Assembly (NCBI GenBank): GCA_017532355.1
Contig: JAFXJK010000079.1
Coordinates: 1-54,646, forward strand
Reading direction: 5' to 3'
From: Oscillospiraceae bacterium
GTDB lineage: Bacteria; Bacillota_A; Clostridia; Oscillospirales; JAAYXM01
DNA length: 54,646 nt
The translations under genes were made by a program, and so were the position numbers. Shown here piece by piece: positions 1 through 9,839 of this stretch (its first letter is position 1; each line of letters begins with the position of its first letter). Below the pieces are notes generated by a model that was not told the origin of the DNA, searched no databases, and saw only the letters and a program-made list of their open reading frames with translations.

Positions 1-3000
1 CAAAGTAGATTGTTGAAATACGTCCCATTGAGTCAACTGCGTCGATTGCAACAAGATTCTTACCAAGCTGTGTTGTTGACGGCTTCCAGCTGAATGTACC
101 GGTCGCTGCGTCAAACATTGCACCTCGCGGAAGTGTTCTTGCGCTGTAGGAAACCGTAAGGTCTTCCGATACGGGTACTGCGTTGACTGTTACGGTGATT
201 GAGCTACCGACAGATACTCGCTTGTCTTCTACTGCATCGAATACCGGTGCGCCGTTCATTTCGTAGCTCATCGGGATTTCAAAGCTCTGGTTCTCTGCGA
301 TATTATACTCATAACCCTTCGAGAAGTCCATAACATCTACAAAGTTTGAAATAAGCGATGTTGAGTTAAGGTTAATACGGGCATTTCTCGCATCAGTCAT
401 TGTGATGCCCTCAATTACATACGAGGAGTTACCGGGAGTTGTGCGCTCGATATTCATCATACGGTCAACGAGGTCTTCTGCCTCTTCTTCCGTGAGGTCG
501 CGGTCAAACTCGACATCAATCCAGTTGTCAAGGGAGAGCTCCTTCTGGAAGTCAACAACCGTACCCGTTATTACAGCTTCAGCGTTTTCGACCTTGTTCG
601 CACCCTCGCCGAGCTCTGTGCCGTCGTTCAAATAGCTGTAAATGTTTTCGCCATTGCCGTTTACCGTCCATACGCCGACAAAGCCCGAGAACTCAAAACT
701 GTACTCGCCGTCTGTGATGCGGTAGGTGTTGTTCTTATTTGAAGCGTAAACGATGTAATCCGTTCTGTCGTCGTCAAGAACTACCTTTACTGCCTTTACG
801 ACATCCTTGTCAGTTCCCGCTCCTGCAATCTTCTCGACTGTGAGAGTTTCGCTCTGAATATCGGTTACATAGCGGTCTCCTTCTTTATACGGCTCGTAAA
901 CTGTCGTGAAAAGAGAGTCAAGTCTCTCGCCCTTGCGGCGGATGAGGAACTTTTCAAGATCACCGATTCTTTCGTTCTCCTTTACTCGCTGCGGCTTGTG
1001 ACTTACAAGCGAAATCTCGTCTGCGTCAAAGTCGTTGAGCATTGTTACGCGGAGGCGAACGTCAACATTCGCGTTTCTTGACGGTTCTTTGTTGAACGGG
1101 TCGATTGCATAGTCAAGCCAGAATTCGTTTTCACCCGGGTTGTCTGCACGCTCGACATTGAACATCCAGGTGTAACCGAGTGGGAACTTCTTCGGAGCTT
1201 CAACCTTACTCATATCCGTGTACGGGTCCCAACCGAACTGAACGTCAGGGCCTGCGTAGGATGAGAACGGATAGTGGTTATCGTCATAAATCCAGTCATC
1301 CTGCGGGTCATCAACCTGCTTTACGAAAGAGATGTTGTCTGAATGCTCCGGACGGTAGTTGGAGTTTGGAGAGAAGGTGTAGACGTGGTCCTTACCGCCG
1401 TCAACGCGGAAGAAGTCAACACCGTAGGAGACTTCATCGTCGTAGTCAACCATAACGATTGTTCTGCGGTATTCGTCAACCTGATCGTATGCTTTTGCGA
1501 TTTCAGTATCGAGGACCTTTACGCGTGTATCCTTTGCATCAAAGTGGTGCGACGGCTCACTCGTTCTGGTCGGACGGCGCGGCTGGCCTTCGTCAACCAT
1601 GACCGTGTTGTGTGCGAGGATTGTGGATGACCACTGTGCTGTATGCGGGTCACCCGCAAGAGCAGTTTCGGGGTAACCGAGCTCCATTGTAAGACCGATA
1701 CCGTATGCTTCGATACCAAGGTCGAGCGGGTCGTGGTGCTGGTGGTTACTGTGACCTGAGAAGAAGATGGTAAAGTCGCGTGTTGTGTCGCGGACACCTG
1801 ATACACCGACCGTGTCGTAAAGTGCACCGTCGCGGAGAGCCGCAAAACCGTAACCCGTCATGATTGAGCTCTTGTCGTATGGGTACTCGCCGTGCTCTTC
1901 GATTATATCCATAACCTCGTCATAGAGAGCTTCGGGGTTTCTTGTCCAGATATCGAAGTGGTGATTTTTAAGGTTCTTGCCCTGCTGCATGTAAAGATGC
2001 TGAGCCATCTTTATTGCTTCTTCGCGAACCTCCGGATTTTCGCTGTCCTTCGTATAGTAGAAAGCTGTTGCAATCGGAACTCTGTCGGGGAACTTGTTGT
2101 AGTATCCCGGCTGACCTGAGTCTGCAAGCGCCTTGACACCGCGGCGGACGAGCGTAAGTGTCTGGAAGGAGTTTATAAGCTTTAAGTACTTCGGATGCTC
2201 AAGAATCGGAATCTCGTTGAACTCGCCACCGTTTGCCTTGTAGCGTGCAAGGCTTTCAGCAACCTTGATAAAGTCTGTAACACCGAGGTTGTTGTATGAC
2301 GGTGACTCGAAGTTCTGACCGTCGCGGTAGATAACGTCAACAAGTCTTTCGCTGATCTCGCCGCCGGTGTTGTAGGACATATCGTTTGTCCACTTTGACT
2401 TATAGAGCCACGCAAGCATCTCGGCTGTATCGTTCTTGTGGTCAAGCGCGATAGCTGCATTTGCAACTGCGAGCTGGTTAAGACCGAAGTTACCGTTGAG
2501 CTGTGAAGTAAGGGTTGTTTCGTAAATTTCGCGGCAGATGCCGTCTTCGATGTTCTGACGAATCTTCGTAGCAGTTGACTTGTCGTTTTCAAGTCCGTAG
2601 TAAACTGCCTTTTCGTTGAGGAATTCTATGACCTCAGGGTCTTCAAACATCGGCCAGAATGCGTCGTATGCGTTTGCGAGGTATTCTGCAACGTAGCACT
2701 CCCAGATTTTACCGATTGCTTTACCTGCAATTGAACCGCCGTTGATGTTTGTGAATCTCGGGAGGTAGATGTTAAGGTCGTAGGTCGGGTAGATATCTGC
2801 AAGGCGGTCGATGAGGATTGCACCTGCCCTGCCGTACTTCTTATCACCCGTGTAGAGGTAAGCTTTGCTGAGATTGTTAAGAGCGTTGAGATAAAGCGTT
2901 TCGTTCTTGATGTAGAAGTGAGCGAAGTGGTTATAGAAGCCGATGTAGGTATGGATTTCTTCTATACCGTTCGGATGCTTTTTGCCTGTGTTGTAGCCCA

Positions 3001-6000
3001 TTGAGTCGTCAACGCCCCAGCGCTCGACAGTCTCGATGTTCTCATCAAAGAGAACGGGGCAGCTTTCGCTTCCGATTTCAGGATAAAGGTCGTTATGGAG
3101 ATAACCGCCCTCAACGCCGTAGCCGTAGTAGAGATACCACTCATTCGAGCAGTCCTCACCCGGGCTCGTCATAGCGATTGCTTCGTCGCTCATGAGCCCC
3201 TTTTCAATGAGCATTGCGCGGTGAGCTTCAAGAGCCGTTATGCGGTCAAACTGCGCGCCGTTCTCCTGCGTGCAACCGAGCTCATAGAAGCTTGCAAAGT
3301 CGTTTGACGGGAAGGAACGCGAACACTCGGGGCAGGTAATCTTCCACGGATTCTTCAGGGGGTCGACATTGAACGGATAGTTTCCGTGACCCAATGCATA
3401 AAGGTCGCGTCGGCAGTAGCGGCAGACGTATTCATAGGCGTCGCCTTCAATACCTACGTGGTAGGTTCTCGGAACGCCGTTGCTTGTTACGGAGTACCAG
3501 AGGAAGTCGAGACCTTTTTCAAGGTACTTGTCAGCTAATTTAACTGCGGATTCTTTCTCACTGCGTGCCCAGGAGTATTTTGAGATATTCTCGCGAGCGG
3601 CTGAAACCATTTCGTCGGTGTAGAGGGTTCTTCCCTTCTTACCGATGTCAGAAACGCTGAATGCGAATGTTTCCGTAACATTCTTTCCGCGGTATGTGAG
3701 ATCGAGAGCAACCTCTGCCTCGCCTGCGGCATCCCATGTTTCTACATAGTAGTTTCCGTTTTCAAAAACGATTTTTGCAACGTCTTCGCCCTTTGTGAGG
3801 TAAACATCGTTAATCTCAACAAGGTCGGGGTTGAAGCCGTCGATAACGTTTCCGAACTCGTCGCGAAGTGTGTAGGAAAGCTTGCGGTAAGCGTTGAAGT
3901 AAAGCTCATCTCCCTCTCCGTCGAGAGTTTCGATTGCCATGTCAACGTGGTCGAACGGACCTGTTGCCGCTTTGAAGATAATCTTGCGGAGTGAGAAGTA
4001 GTGACGTCCTGTATTTGTGAGGTACTTGTTGTCAGAATGGAGCTTTAAGAGGATGAAGAATTCTCCACCGCGTTCGATTTCGACGGTACCTGCAGTCTGT
4101 GTGCGGTTTTCAAAGTCCGCTGAGGTGACCGTTCCTATCGGCTCGATGTCCTTGACATCATTAAGGGTAATATTCTCCATATCGCCCTTCGGCACGAGGT
4201 AAATATCAGCCTCGCATCCGACAGTAAACGGATATGTCTCAATGTTTAAGTCGTATGTGCCCTTTACCGGAACGCGGAGCTTGAGCGCATAGAACGAACC
4301 CTTCGGATAATCTGACGGTGACGGTGAGAGGAGCGCACTGTCCATTTCAAATGCACGCCATGTGATGTTTGCATAGTTGTTGTATGCCCAGAGCTCTGTA
4401 ACCGTCTCGTCAATCTCGTCGTATGAGTCAACATCCGACGGGTCACGGAGACGACCTGTTGACTGCTCGAGGTGGTTGTTGTGCGGATTGTAGGTCGTCT
4501 TGTCCTTCATCGAGGCTGTACCGATGTTGTAGATGAGGTTTACGCCGATGTTTTCCGCATTCGGGTCGTAAATCTCGAACTTGAACTCGCCGAAAAACTC
4601 GGGAGCCGATTTCTTTGTTGCCGTGATTACGACATCGCCCTGTGACATTGCAGTTACGACACCGTTTGCATCAACCGTTGCGATGGATGCATCGGAGCTT
4701 TCGAAGGTGAGGTCATCGTATGCGATTTCCTTCTCGCCTGCATATTCCCAAGTTTCCTTTACTGTAAGCGGCATTTCCTCGCCGTTGTAGAGGATGTCGG
4801 TATCTGCTTTGATTGAAAGACCTGTCTGATAGTCATAGTCTGCCGGAACAAGGCGGACGCCCGAGAGGTTGAACCACTGGTAGTCGTATCCGCTTGTGAT
4901 GAGCGTTACCTTGTTCATTGATGCAGAGTTTTCGTCTGCAACGAATGCGAGGATATAGTCGCCCATAGCGTCAATATCTACATTTGCGATGTAGGTATAA
5001 TCCGATGCCTTTGCGGAGTTGAAGTAAACAAGCTTTGCATCTGCAGGATAGGTCGAGGGTTTTCCGATTTGCACACCCTCGGCATCTGCCTTGAAGAAGT
5101 ATGCCATTGTTACAACGCCTGACGGATAGATGCCTGCCTTCGCCTGGAGGAGGTACTCGCCCGGAGCATCGATATTTAAGCGGAGAGCAACGAAGTTTGT
5201 TCTTGCCTCACCCTCGGTGAAGTTTGAAATCTGGAACTGCTGCTGGAGGCAGTTCGGGGCAAGGTGGATTGTGCCGAGATGGCTGCCGCCCTTGTTTGCC
5301 GCGAGCGCCCACTTGTCGGTAAGACGCGCATCGCCGTCATCCTCCGTTGTGTCAAGAGCCATAAACGGAAGAGAATCCTTTGAATACTCTGCCGGAACCT
5401 CGTAGTTCCAATGGAGCATATTTGTAAAGTAGATAGAGTTGTTTGCCGCACGGATAACAGGCTTGTTGTTGTAATCATCCGTTGTGAGCATCTTGTCGGC
5501 ATTTGTGCCTTCCTGAGAAATTACGTACTCAAAAACACGTTTTTCTCCCAATGCGATAACTACAACCGTAGCCGTATCAACCTTTGATGTATCTGCCTTG
5601 AGCGTTGCCGTGATGGTCGCAGTACCCTTTGCGATACCCGTTACAACACCGTTTTCATCTACTGTCGCGATAGATGTATCTGAGCTTTCGAACGTGACCT
5701 CTGACGGGTCAACTGCGTTTGTTCCCGTTACAGACCATGTTGCTTTTGCGGTAATCGTTGTAGTTTCATCAACCGCGATTTCGCGCTTTGCGGCAGTTGC
5801 CTCAAAGCCTTCGAGAGCGTTCTCCCCTGCCGGAACAAGCTTTACACCGGAGAGGTTAAACCACTGTATTTCCTTTCCGCTTCCGGGTTCAATTGCGGTT
5901 GCACCGTTTACGGTGAGTGAGTTTTCATCCGCAACAAATGCGAGAATGTAGTTTCCTTCAGAACCTACGGTTGCATTTCCTGCGTGAGCGTAGTTTGGTG

Positions 6001-7723
6001 ATGCGCCCATATCAAAATATCCGAGCTTTGCGCTTTCAGGGTATGTTGACGGGTCTGTGAGCGTTACGTCTGCAGTATCTTCCTTGAAGAAGTAAACCGC
6101 AGGAGCGGCACCGTTCGGGAAATTGCCCGATTTTGCCTGGATAATATATTCGCCTGCTGTTTCAACATTGAGACGGAGAGCAACGAAGTTTGTTCTTCCT
6201 TCAATCTCGTAGTATTCGGGAACAAACTGCTGCTGCATCGTACCTGCCACTATATGGAGAGCACCGAGCGGACCGTAGTTTGCAGCGAGTGCCCACTTGT
6301 CGGTCTTTGTTGTATCCATTGCCATAAATGCCGAGCCTGTTGCAGAGTACTCCGCCGGAACCTCGTATGTCCAGTTGAACATTTCGGTGAAGTACATAGC
6401 GTTATTCGCCTCGCGGATAACAGGCTTGCCGTTGTAATCGGCTATCGTTATCATCTTTGCGGTATCAAAGCCCGCCTGGCTTGTGACGTACTCGTGTTCG
6501 CGTGCATCAAAAGATGCAACAACATTGATTTCCACCGCAGCAGTCTTTGATGTGTCTGCCTTGAGAGTTGCCGTGATTTCTGCAGTACCCTCTGCGATAC
6601 CTGTTACAACACCGTTTTCGTCAACCGTTGCGATAGCCACATCAGAGCTTTCAAAAGTAACATCTGACGGGTCAACGTTGCGTGTTGAAGAGTCTGACCA
6701 CTCTGCCTTTACAGTGAGGTTTGCCGCACCGTCAATAAGGATTGTTTCCTTATCGGATGTGAGCTTGAGAGCAGAGGGCTTTACGTCCTCAACAACGATA
6801 GCCTTCGTTACTGCCTTTGCTGTCTGTGCAACACCGCCGACAACAGGAGTAAAGACGAGGTTTGTCTCGCCCTCTGTGAGAGCTTCGACGGAATATGTCG
6901 TGGTTAGGCTGTCAGTCTTTTCGTATGTAACTGAAAGAACTGATGTATCTTCCGCCTCTACCTTGAGGTAGCTTCCCGTGTCAACACCTGTGCTCTGAAG
7001 CGTCGTTGCATCCATACCGTAGCTTGCAAACTGATATGTCGTACCGTCAGACATCTTAAGCTTTGCGGTAAGGTCTTCTGCAGCTGCGCCCGGAGCAAGC
7101 TTTGTCGGAGCTTCCGTTACGACAGATGCCGTCGGCTCGCTTGCGAGAGCCGTGAGGACAATCTTCTTGAGGTAAATTGTCGTTGTCGGCTGACCGCTTG
7201 CGGAAATGCAAGCTAAAACGAGCGTATTTACTCCCTCGGAAAGATAAACCGCGTTTGTCTTCGGCGCACTTCCCGTTACGTCGCCGAGGTATGTGGCAAC
7301 TCCGCCCGAGACCATATATACCGAGAGCGTATCCGTAGCTGCGTTTGCGTTAAACGGAAGCTCGAGGGAATACCAGCCCTCTTCTACCGCCGAAACGGTG
7401 ATGTCAAACGCAATTTTGTTGTTTGAACCGTTGCCACCCTCGCGAGCTTCCGTTGCCCAGTCGGGACGGAGGTTTGCAAGGCGCATTGTTTTCGGGTCTG
7501 TAGCAGTTTCCCAAAGGAAACCCGACGTCTGCGCCGTGGTGGATTTGTTCGGAGCAATATTTGCCATATGCTCTGCCGTCATTTCCGTATGACGGGCAAT
7601 ACTTGAGTTTGCGCTGAGCCATGCACCGAAGTCAAACACTATATCGCCGTCTGCGGCAAATGTCGCAGGGATAAGCGATATGAGCATGCAAAGTGCAAGC
7701 AAAAGTGCTGTTACTTTCTTCAT
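1..7723 (-). CDS. Giant secreted heparinase II/III-like polysaccharide lyase, 3' end outside window
   Basis: At least 2574 codons are open from the ATG at 7723 to the window edge; the C-terminus is missing. A signal peptide (MKKVTALLLALCMLISLIPA, cleavage near residue 23) implies export. Three Big_2-type Ig repeats (motif SSDxSIATVDxNGVVT) lie near residues 315-400, 640-715 and 975-1040, alternating with beta-sandwich modules. A two-pair Cys zinc-ribbon-like motif (CRYC ... CPEC) lies near 1425-1465. An alpha-helical lyase-type region (about 1360-1950) precedes a heparinase II/III signature, GHSNHQHHDPLDLG, near 1990. A further Ig-like domain begins near 2510. The family cleaves uronate-containing polysaccharides by beta-elimination; the substrate cannot be read here. 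A strong sigma-A promoter (7783-7811) and SD (7728-7736) set the start. The divergent AraC gene may regulate it. Confidence 0.85.
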   Translation of the reverse strand, partial: MKKVTALLLALCMLISLIPATFAADGDIVFDFGAWLSANSSIARHTEMTAEHMANIAPNKSTTAQTSGFLWETATDPKTMRLANLRPDWATEAREGGNGSNNKIAFDITVSAVEEGWYSLELPFNANAATDTLSVYMVSGGVATYLGDVTGSAPKTNAVYLSEGVNTLVLACISASGQPTTTIYLKKIVLTALASEPTASVVTEAPTKLAPGAAAEDLTAKLKMSDGTTYQFASYGMDATTLQSTGVDTGSYLKVEAEDTSVLSVTYEKTDSLTTTYSVEALTEGETNLVFTPVVGGVAQTAKAVTKAIVVEDVKPSALKLTSDKETILIDGAANLTVKAEWSDSSTRNVDPSDVTFESSDVAIATVDENGVVTGIAEGTAEITATLKADTSKTAAVEINVVASFDAREHEYVTSQAGFDTAKMITIADYNGKPVIREANNAMYFTEMFNWTYEVPAEYSATGSAFMAMDTTKTDKWALAANYGPLGALHIVAGTMQQQFVPEYYEIEGRTNFVALRLNVETAGEYIIQAKSGNFPNGAAPAVYFFKEDTADVTLTDPSTYPESAKLGYFDMGASPNYAHAGNATVGSEGNYILAFVADENSLTVNGATAIEPGSGKEIQWFNLSGVKLVPAGENALEGFEATAAKREIAVDETTTITAKATWSVTGTNAVDPSEVTFESSDTSIATVDENGVVTGIAKGTATITATLKADTSKVDTATVVVIALGEKRVFEYVISQEGTNADKMLTTDDYNNKPVIRAANNSIYFTNMLHWNYEVPAEYSKDSLPFMALDTTEDDGDARLTDKWALAANKGGSHLGTIHLAPNCLQQQFQISNFTEGEARTNFVALRLNIDAPGEYLLQAKAGIYPSGVVTMAYFFKADAEGVQIGKPSTYPADAKLVYFNSAKASDYTYIANVDIDAMGDYILAFVADENSASMNKVTLITSGYDYQWFNLSGVRLVPADYDYQTGLSIKADTDILYNGEEMPLTVKETWEYAGEKEIAYDDLTFESSDASIATVDANGVVTAMSQGDVVITATKKSAPEFFGEFKFEIYDPNAENIGVNLIYNIGTASMKDKTTYNPHNNHLEQSTGRLRDPSDVDSYDEIDETVTELWAYNNYANITWRAFEMDSALLSPSPSDYPKGSFYALKLRVPVKGTYDLNIETYPFTVGCEADIYLVPKGDMENITLNDVKDIEPIGTVTSADFENRTQTAGTVEIERGGEFFILLKLHSDNKYLTNTGRHYFSLRKIIFKAATGPFDHVDMAIETLDGEGDELYFNAYRKLSYTLRDEFGNVIDGFNPDLVEINDVYLTKGEDVAKIVFENGNYYVETWDAAGEAEVALDLTYRGKNVTETFAFSVSDIGKKGRTLYTDEMVSAARENISKYSWARSEKESAVKLADKYLEKGLDFLWYSVTSNGVPRTYHVGIEGDAYEYVCRYCRRDLYALGHGNYPFNVDPLKNPWKITCPECSRSFPSNDFASFYELGCTQENGAQFDRITALEAHRAMLIEKGLMSDEAIAMTSPGEDCSNEWYLYYGYGVEGGYLHNDLYPEIGSESCPVLFDENIETVERWGVDDSMGYNTGKKHPNGIEEIHTYIGFYNHFAHFYIKNETLYLNALNNLSKAYLYTGDKKYGRAGAILIDRLADIYPTYDLNIYLPRFTNINGGSIAGKAIGKIWECYVAEYLANAYDAFWPMFEDPEVIEFLNEKAVYYGLENDKSTATKIRQNIEDGICREIYETTLTSQLNGNFGLNQLAVANAAIALDHKNDTAEMLAWLYKSKWTNDMSYNTGGEISERLVDVIYRDGQNFESPSYNNLGVTDFIKVAESLARYKANGGEFNEIPILEHPKYLKLINSFQTLTLVRRGVKALADSGQPGYYNKFPDRVPIATAFYYTKDSENPEVREEAIKMAQHLYMQQGKNLKNHHFDIWTRNPEALYDEVMDIIEEHGEYPYDKSSIMTGYGFAALRDGALYDTVGVSGVRDTTRDFTIFFSGHSNHQHHDPLDLGIEAYGIGLTMELGYPETALAGDPHTAQWSSTILAHNTVMVDEGQPRRPTRTSEPSHHFDAKDTRVKVLDTEIAKAYDQVDEYRRTIVMVDYDDEVSYGVDFFRVDGGKDHVYTFSPNSNYRPEHSDNISFVKQVDDPQDDWIYDDNHYPFSSYAGPDVQFGWDPYTDMSKVEAPKKFPLGYTWMFNVERADNPGENEFWLDYAIDPFNKEPSRNANVDVRLRVTMLNDFDADEISLVSHKPQRVKENERIGDLEKFLIRRKGERLDSLFTTVYEPYKEGDRYVTDIQSETLTVEKIAGAGTDKDVVKAVKVVLDDDRTDYIVYASNKNNTYRITDGEYSFEFSGFVGVWTVNGNGENIYSYLNDGTELGEGANKVENAEAVITGTVVDFQKELSLDNWIDVEFDRDLTEEEAEDLVDRMMNIERTTPGNSSYVIEGITMTDARNARINLNSTSLISNFVDVMDFSKGYEYNIAENQSFEIPMSYEMNGAPVFDAVEDKRVSVGSSITVTVNAVPVSEDLTVSYSARTLPRGAMFDAATGTFSWKPSTTQLGKNLVAIDAVDSMGRISTIYF

Positions 7724-7782
7724 TTTTCTTCCTCCCTATTGCATTTATACTTAATATATTCTTAATTTTTCAGGTATTAAAA

Positions 7783-7811
7783 ATTATACCTTGCCGCACG
7801 CGTGAAGTCAA
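7783..7811 (-). promoter_or_regulatory. Sigma-A type promoter of the lyase gene
   Basis: On the minus strand, TTGACT is followed by a 17-base spacer and a perfect TATAAT, about 60 bases upstream of the ATG at 7723. A purine-rich Shine-Dalgarno (GGGAGGAAG) precedes the start. Confidence 0.8.
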
Positions 7812-7851
7812 GCAATCATAGGCAGTAAAATTTGTATTTTCTCTTCACCTA

Positions 7852-7879
7852 TTGACACTTCCCAACTTTGTGATAAAAT
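7852..7879 (+). promoter_or_regulatory. Promoter of the AraC gene
   Basis: TTGACA, a 16-base spacer and TAAAAT with an upstream TG. Transcription would begin only about 20 bases before the ATG at 7905, and no clear Shine-Dalgarno is visible, so the leader is very short. Confidence 0.65.
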
Positions 7880-7904
7880 AATTATACTCTATCTGATTTC
7901 ATAT

Positions 7905-8801
7905 ATGAATACTATTACAGATGAAAAAAACAAACAAAAACTACGAATTTGGACAGTGATTGAAATGCTTACTCCTTTTAAGAAGGTGTCTCCGTCTTTC
8001 TCAATCGAAAGCCTCGCCCATCCCCACGAGCACAGTCTTCCCTCGTCCTTCGCTTCTGTAGGCGAATTCTACAACTTCATCGAGATGTGCTACTTAAAAA
8101 GCGGAAAGGCGGAATTCATAATCGAAGAGAAGGTTTACCTTGTCGGGGGGGGAACTCTTGTTTTTTACAAACCGTTGCACTTCCATAAATTCAGAAGTGT
8201 CGAGGGCACCTCTCTGAAGCTATATACTCTCTCCATGGAAATAACCGGAGATCTGCCGAACGGAATTTATGACACTCCGTTTTCGCTTGATTCAAAACAG
8301 GAGGAGAAGTTTCTCTCCGCATTCAGAGCTGCACGAAGTTTCCTTGAGGGCGGAGCGGAGGACGCAGTGGGAACACTTGCCGCACTTGAGCTTCAGAGCC
8401 TGATTGTTGATATCAACCGCATCCCCTTGCCGCAACGCGAATATCTCTCGACCGATTCCGCGCGCAAGTATAAGGAAATCATTGAAGCTATGGAAAACGA
8501 AGTTTATTCCAACATAACACTCGATACCATAGCGAAGCGCGTAAACATAAGCCGAAGCTACCTCAAAACGCTCTTTGCGAACTACTGCGACATTTCCCCG
8601 AAAGAGTATTACCGGAAACTTCGCCTGAGAGAGGCAATGCAGCTTTTGCTCGACGGCGTTTCCGTTTCGGAAATTGCAGAACGAATGAATTTTTCCTATC
8701 CAAATAATTTTACGGAGTTCTTCAAAAAAGAAATGGGTATGAATCCTACGGAATATAAAATTTTCGCCACGGAATTTCAAATGAGATCGCAAAAACAATA
8801 A
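7905..8801 (+). CDS. AraC-family transcriptional regulator with cupin-like sensor
   Basis: 298 residues. The N-terminal part (about 20-150) looks like the AraC cupin-type ligand-binding fold. The C-terminal ~100 residues hold two helix-turn-helix motifs, with TLDTIAKRVNISRSYLKTLF followed by VSVSEIAERMNFSYPNNFTE and a final FKKEMGMNPTEY signature. Such regulators usually control adjacent sugar-utilisation genes, so the divergent heparinase-like lyase is the likely target (inference). There is no good ribosome-binding site before the first ATG. An internal ATG at residue 21 is an alternative but also lacks one. The gene ends in the bidirectional terminator shared with the hydrogenase operon. 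Confidence 0.85.
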   Translation: MNTITDEKNKQKLRIWTVIEMLTPFKKVSPSFSIESLAHPHEHSLPSSFASVGEFYNFIEMCYLKSGKAEFIIEEKVYLVGGGTLVFYKPLHFHKFRSVEGTSLKLYTLSMEITGDLPNGIYDTPFSLDSKQEEKFLSAFRAARSFLEGGAEDAVGTLAALELQSLIVDINRIPLPQREYLSTDSARKYKEIIEAMENEVYSNITLDTIAKRVNISRSYLKTLFANYCDISPKEYYRKLRLREAMQLLLDGVSVSEIAERMNFSYPNNFTEFFKKEMGMNPTEYKIFATEFQMRSQKQ

Positions 8802-8832
8802 AAAAGAGTGTCCTCACGGACACTCTTTTTGT
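8801..8832. terminator. Bidirectional intrinsic terminator
   Basis: AAAAGAGTGTCC-TCAC-GGACACTCTTTT forms a 12-bp stem with A/T tracts on both sides. It serves the AraC gene on plus and the hydrogenase operon on minus, which converge here. Confidence 0.9.
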
Positions 8833-8840
8833 TGTTTTGA

Positions 8841-9839
8841 TTATTCGATTGAAAGTGACTTCTTCGGGCAGGCATCAACACAGATGCCGCATCTGATGCA
8901 CTTTTCATCGTCAACCGCCCATTTCTTTTCTGCGCGGTCAACTTCTATTGCACCCTCCGGGCACTTCTTTGCACAGAGCGTGCAGTAAACGCACGAATCG
9001 GAGCACTTGAGGCTTCCGTCAGCCGCCGGAGCTTCTTCCTTCTTCTCGACCGGTGTCGGCGCAGGAACGCCCTCTGCCTCAGCAGCACAGCTTGCGTTTA
9101 TATCGCCGATTGAGAGTGACTTCTTCGGACAGGAAGAGACGCAGACGCCGCAGAGTGTGCACTTCTCTCGATCAATCTCCCATGTCTTTGCCGCACGGTC
9201 AACCGTAATAGCCTCAGCCGGGCACTTCTTTGCGCAGAGCGTGCAGTAAACACAGGAGTCGGAGCAGATAACGCCCTCTGTGACCTCGGCAAAGTCGAGG
9301 CACTTCTTCGGGCACTTGCCGATACAGAGACCGCACTTTACGCACTTCTCTTCATCGACAACCCAGCTCTTGCTTGCACGGTCAACGGTGATTGCACCCT
9401 CGGGGCAGTTCTTCGCACAGAGGCCGCAGTAGATGCAGGCATCCGTAATCGCGAGCTTTCCTTTGACCTTTTCTTTGATGCGGCTTCCGCGGACGATGAG
9501 GTCGGCAGGGTCGGTCGCTACCATGTGGTAGTCACCCGTAAGCTCGATTGCCTTTTCGTTGCAGAAGTCCTGACAAGTTCCGCAGAATGTGCAGGATGTG
9601 AGGTCAAACTCGTAGGTAATCTTCTCGCCGCCCTCGACATCTTCGGTTGTTCTTGTTATCGCATCAGGTGCGCAGACCTTGATGCACATACCGCAGTTGA
9701 GACACTTCTCGGGATAGTATGCGATTCTGCCGCGGTAGTTTGGCTTTGCCTCGACATTTACCGCAGGGAAATTTACTGTTGACGGCTTTGAAAAGAGATT
9801 GCAAATCGCTTCTTTTAAAAACGGGAATGAAAACTTCAT
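8841..9839 (-). CDS. mbhN: Membrane-bound hydrogenase polyferredoxin subunit (MbhN/NuoI-like, extended)
   Basis: 332 residues with eight CxxCxxCxxxC/P motifs, enough for eight [4Fe-4S] clusters. The N-terminal half resembles MbhN/EchF/NuoI, which passes electrons from ferredoxin to the hydrogenase small subunit. The rest is three tandem dicluster units of about 70 residues, each running CxYCxLCAKxCP, then VDRAxKxW, then KCxxCGxCxxxCPKK. An Ala/Pro/Glu linker near residue 265 separates the last unit. MbhN and NuoI normally carry two clusters, so the C-terminal array is unusual. It overlaps the upstream mbhJ stop by 4 bases (ATGA) and is the last gene of the operon. Confidence 0.9.
   Translation of the reverse strand: MKFSFPFLKEAICNLFSKPSTVNFPAVNVEAKPNYRGRIAYYPEKCLNCGMCIKVCAPDAITRTTEDVEGGEKITYEFDLTSCTFCGTCQDFCNEKAIELTGDYHMVATDPADLIVRGSRIKEKVKGKLAITDACIYCGLCAKNCPEGAITVDRASKSWVVDEEKCVKCGLCIGKCPKKCLDFAEVTEGVICSDSCVYCTLCAKKCPAEAITVDRAAKTWEIDREKCTLCGVCVSSCPKKSLSIGDINASCAAEAEGVPAPTPVEKKEEAPAADGSLKCSDSCVYCTLCAKKCPEGAIEVDRAEKKWAVDDEKCIRCGICVDACPKKSLSIE

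Noticed and set aside
402..7592. Many small plus-strand frames across the lyase gene
   Set aside because: They are shadows of one continuous minus-strand frame with a signal peptide and promoter.
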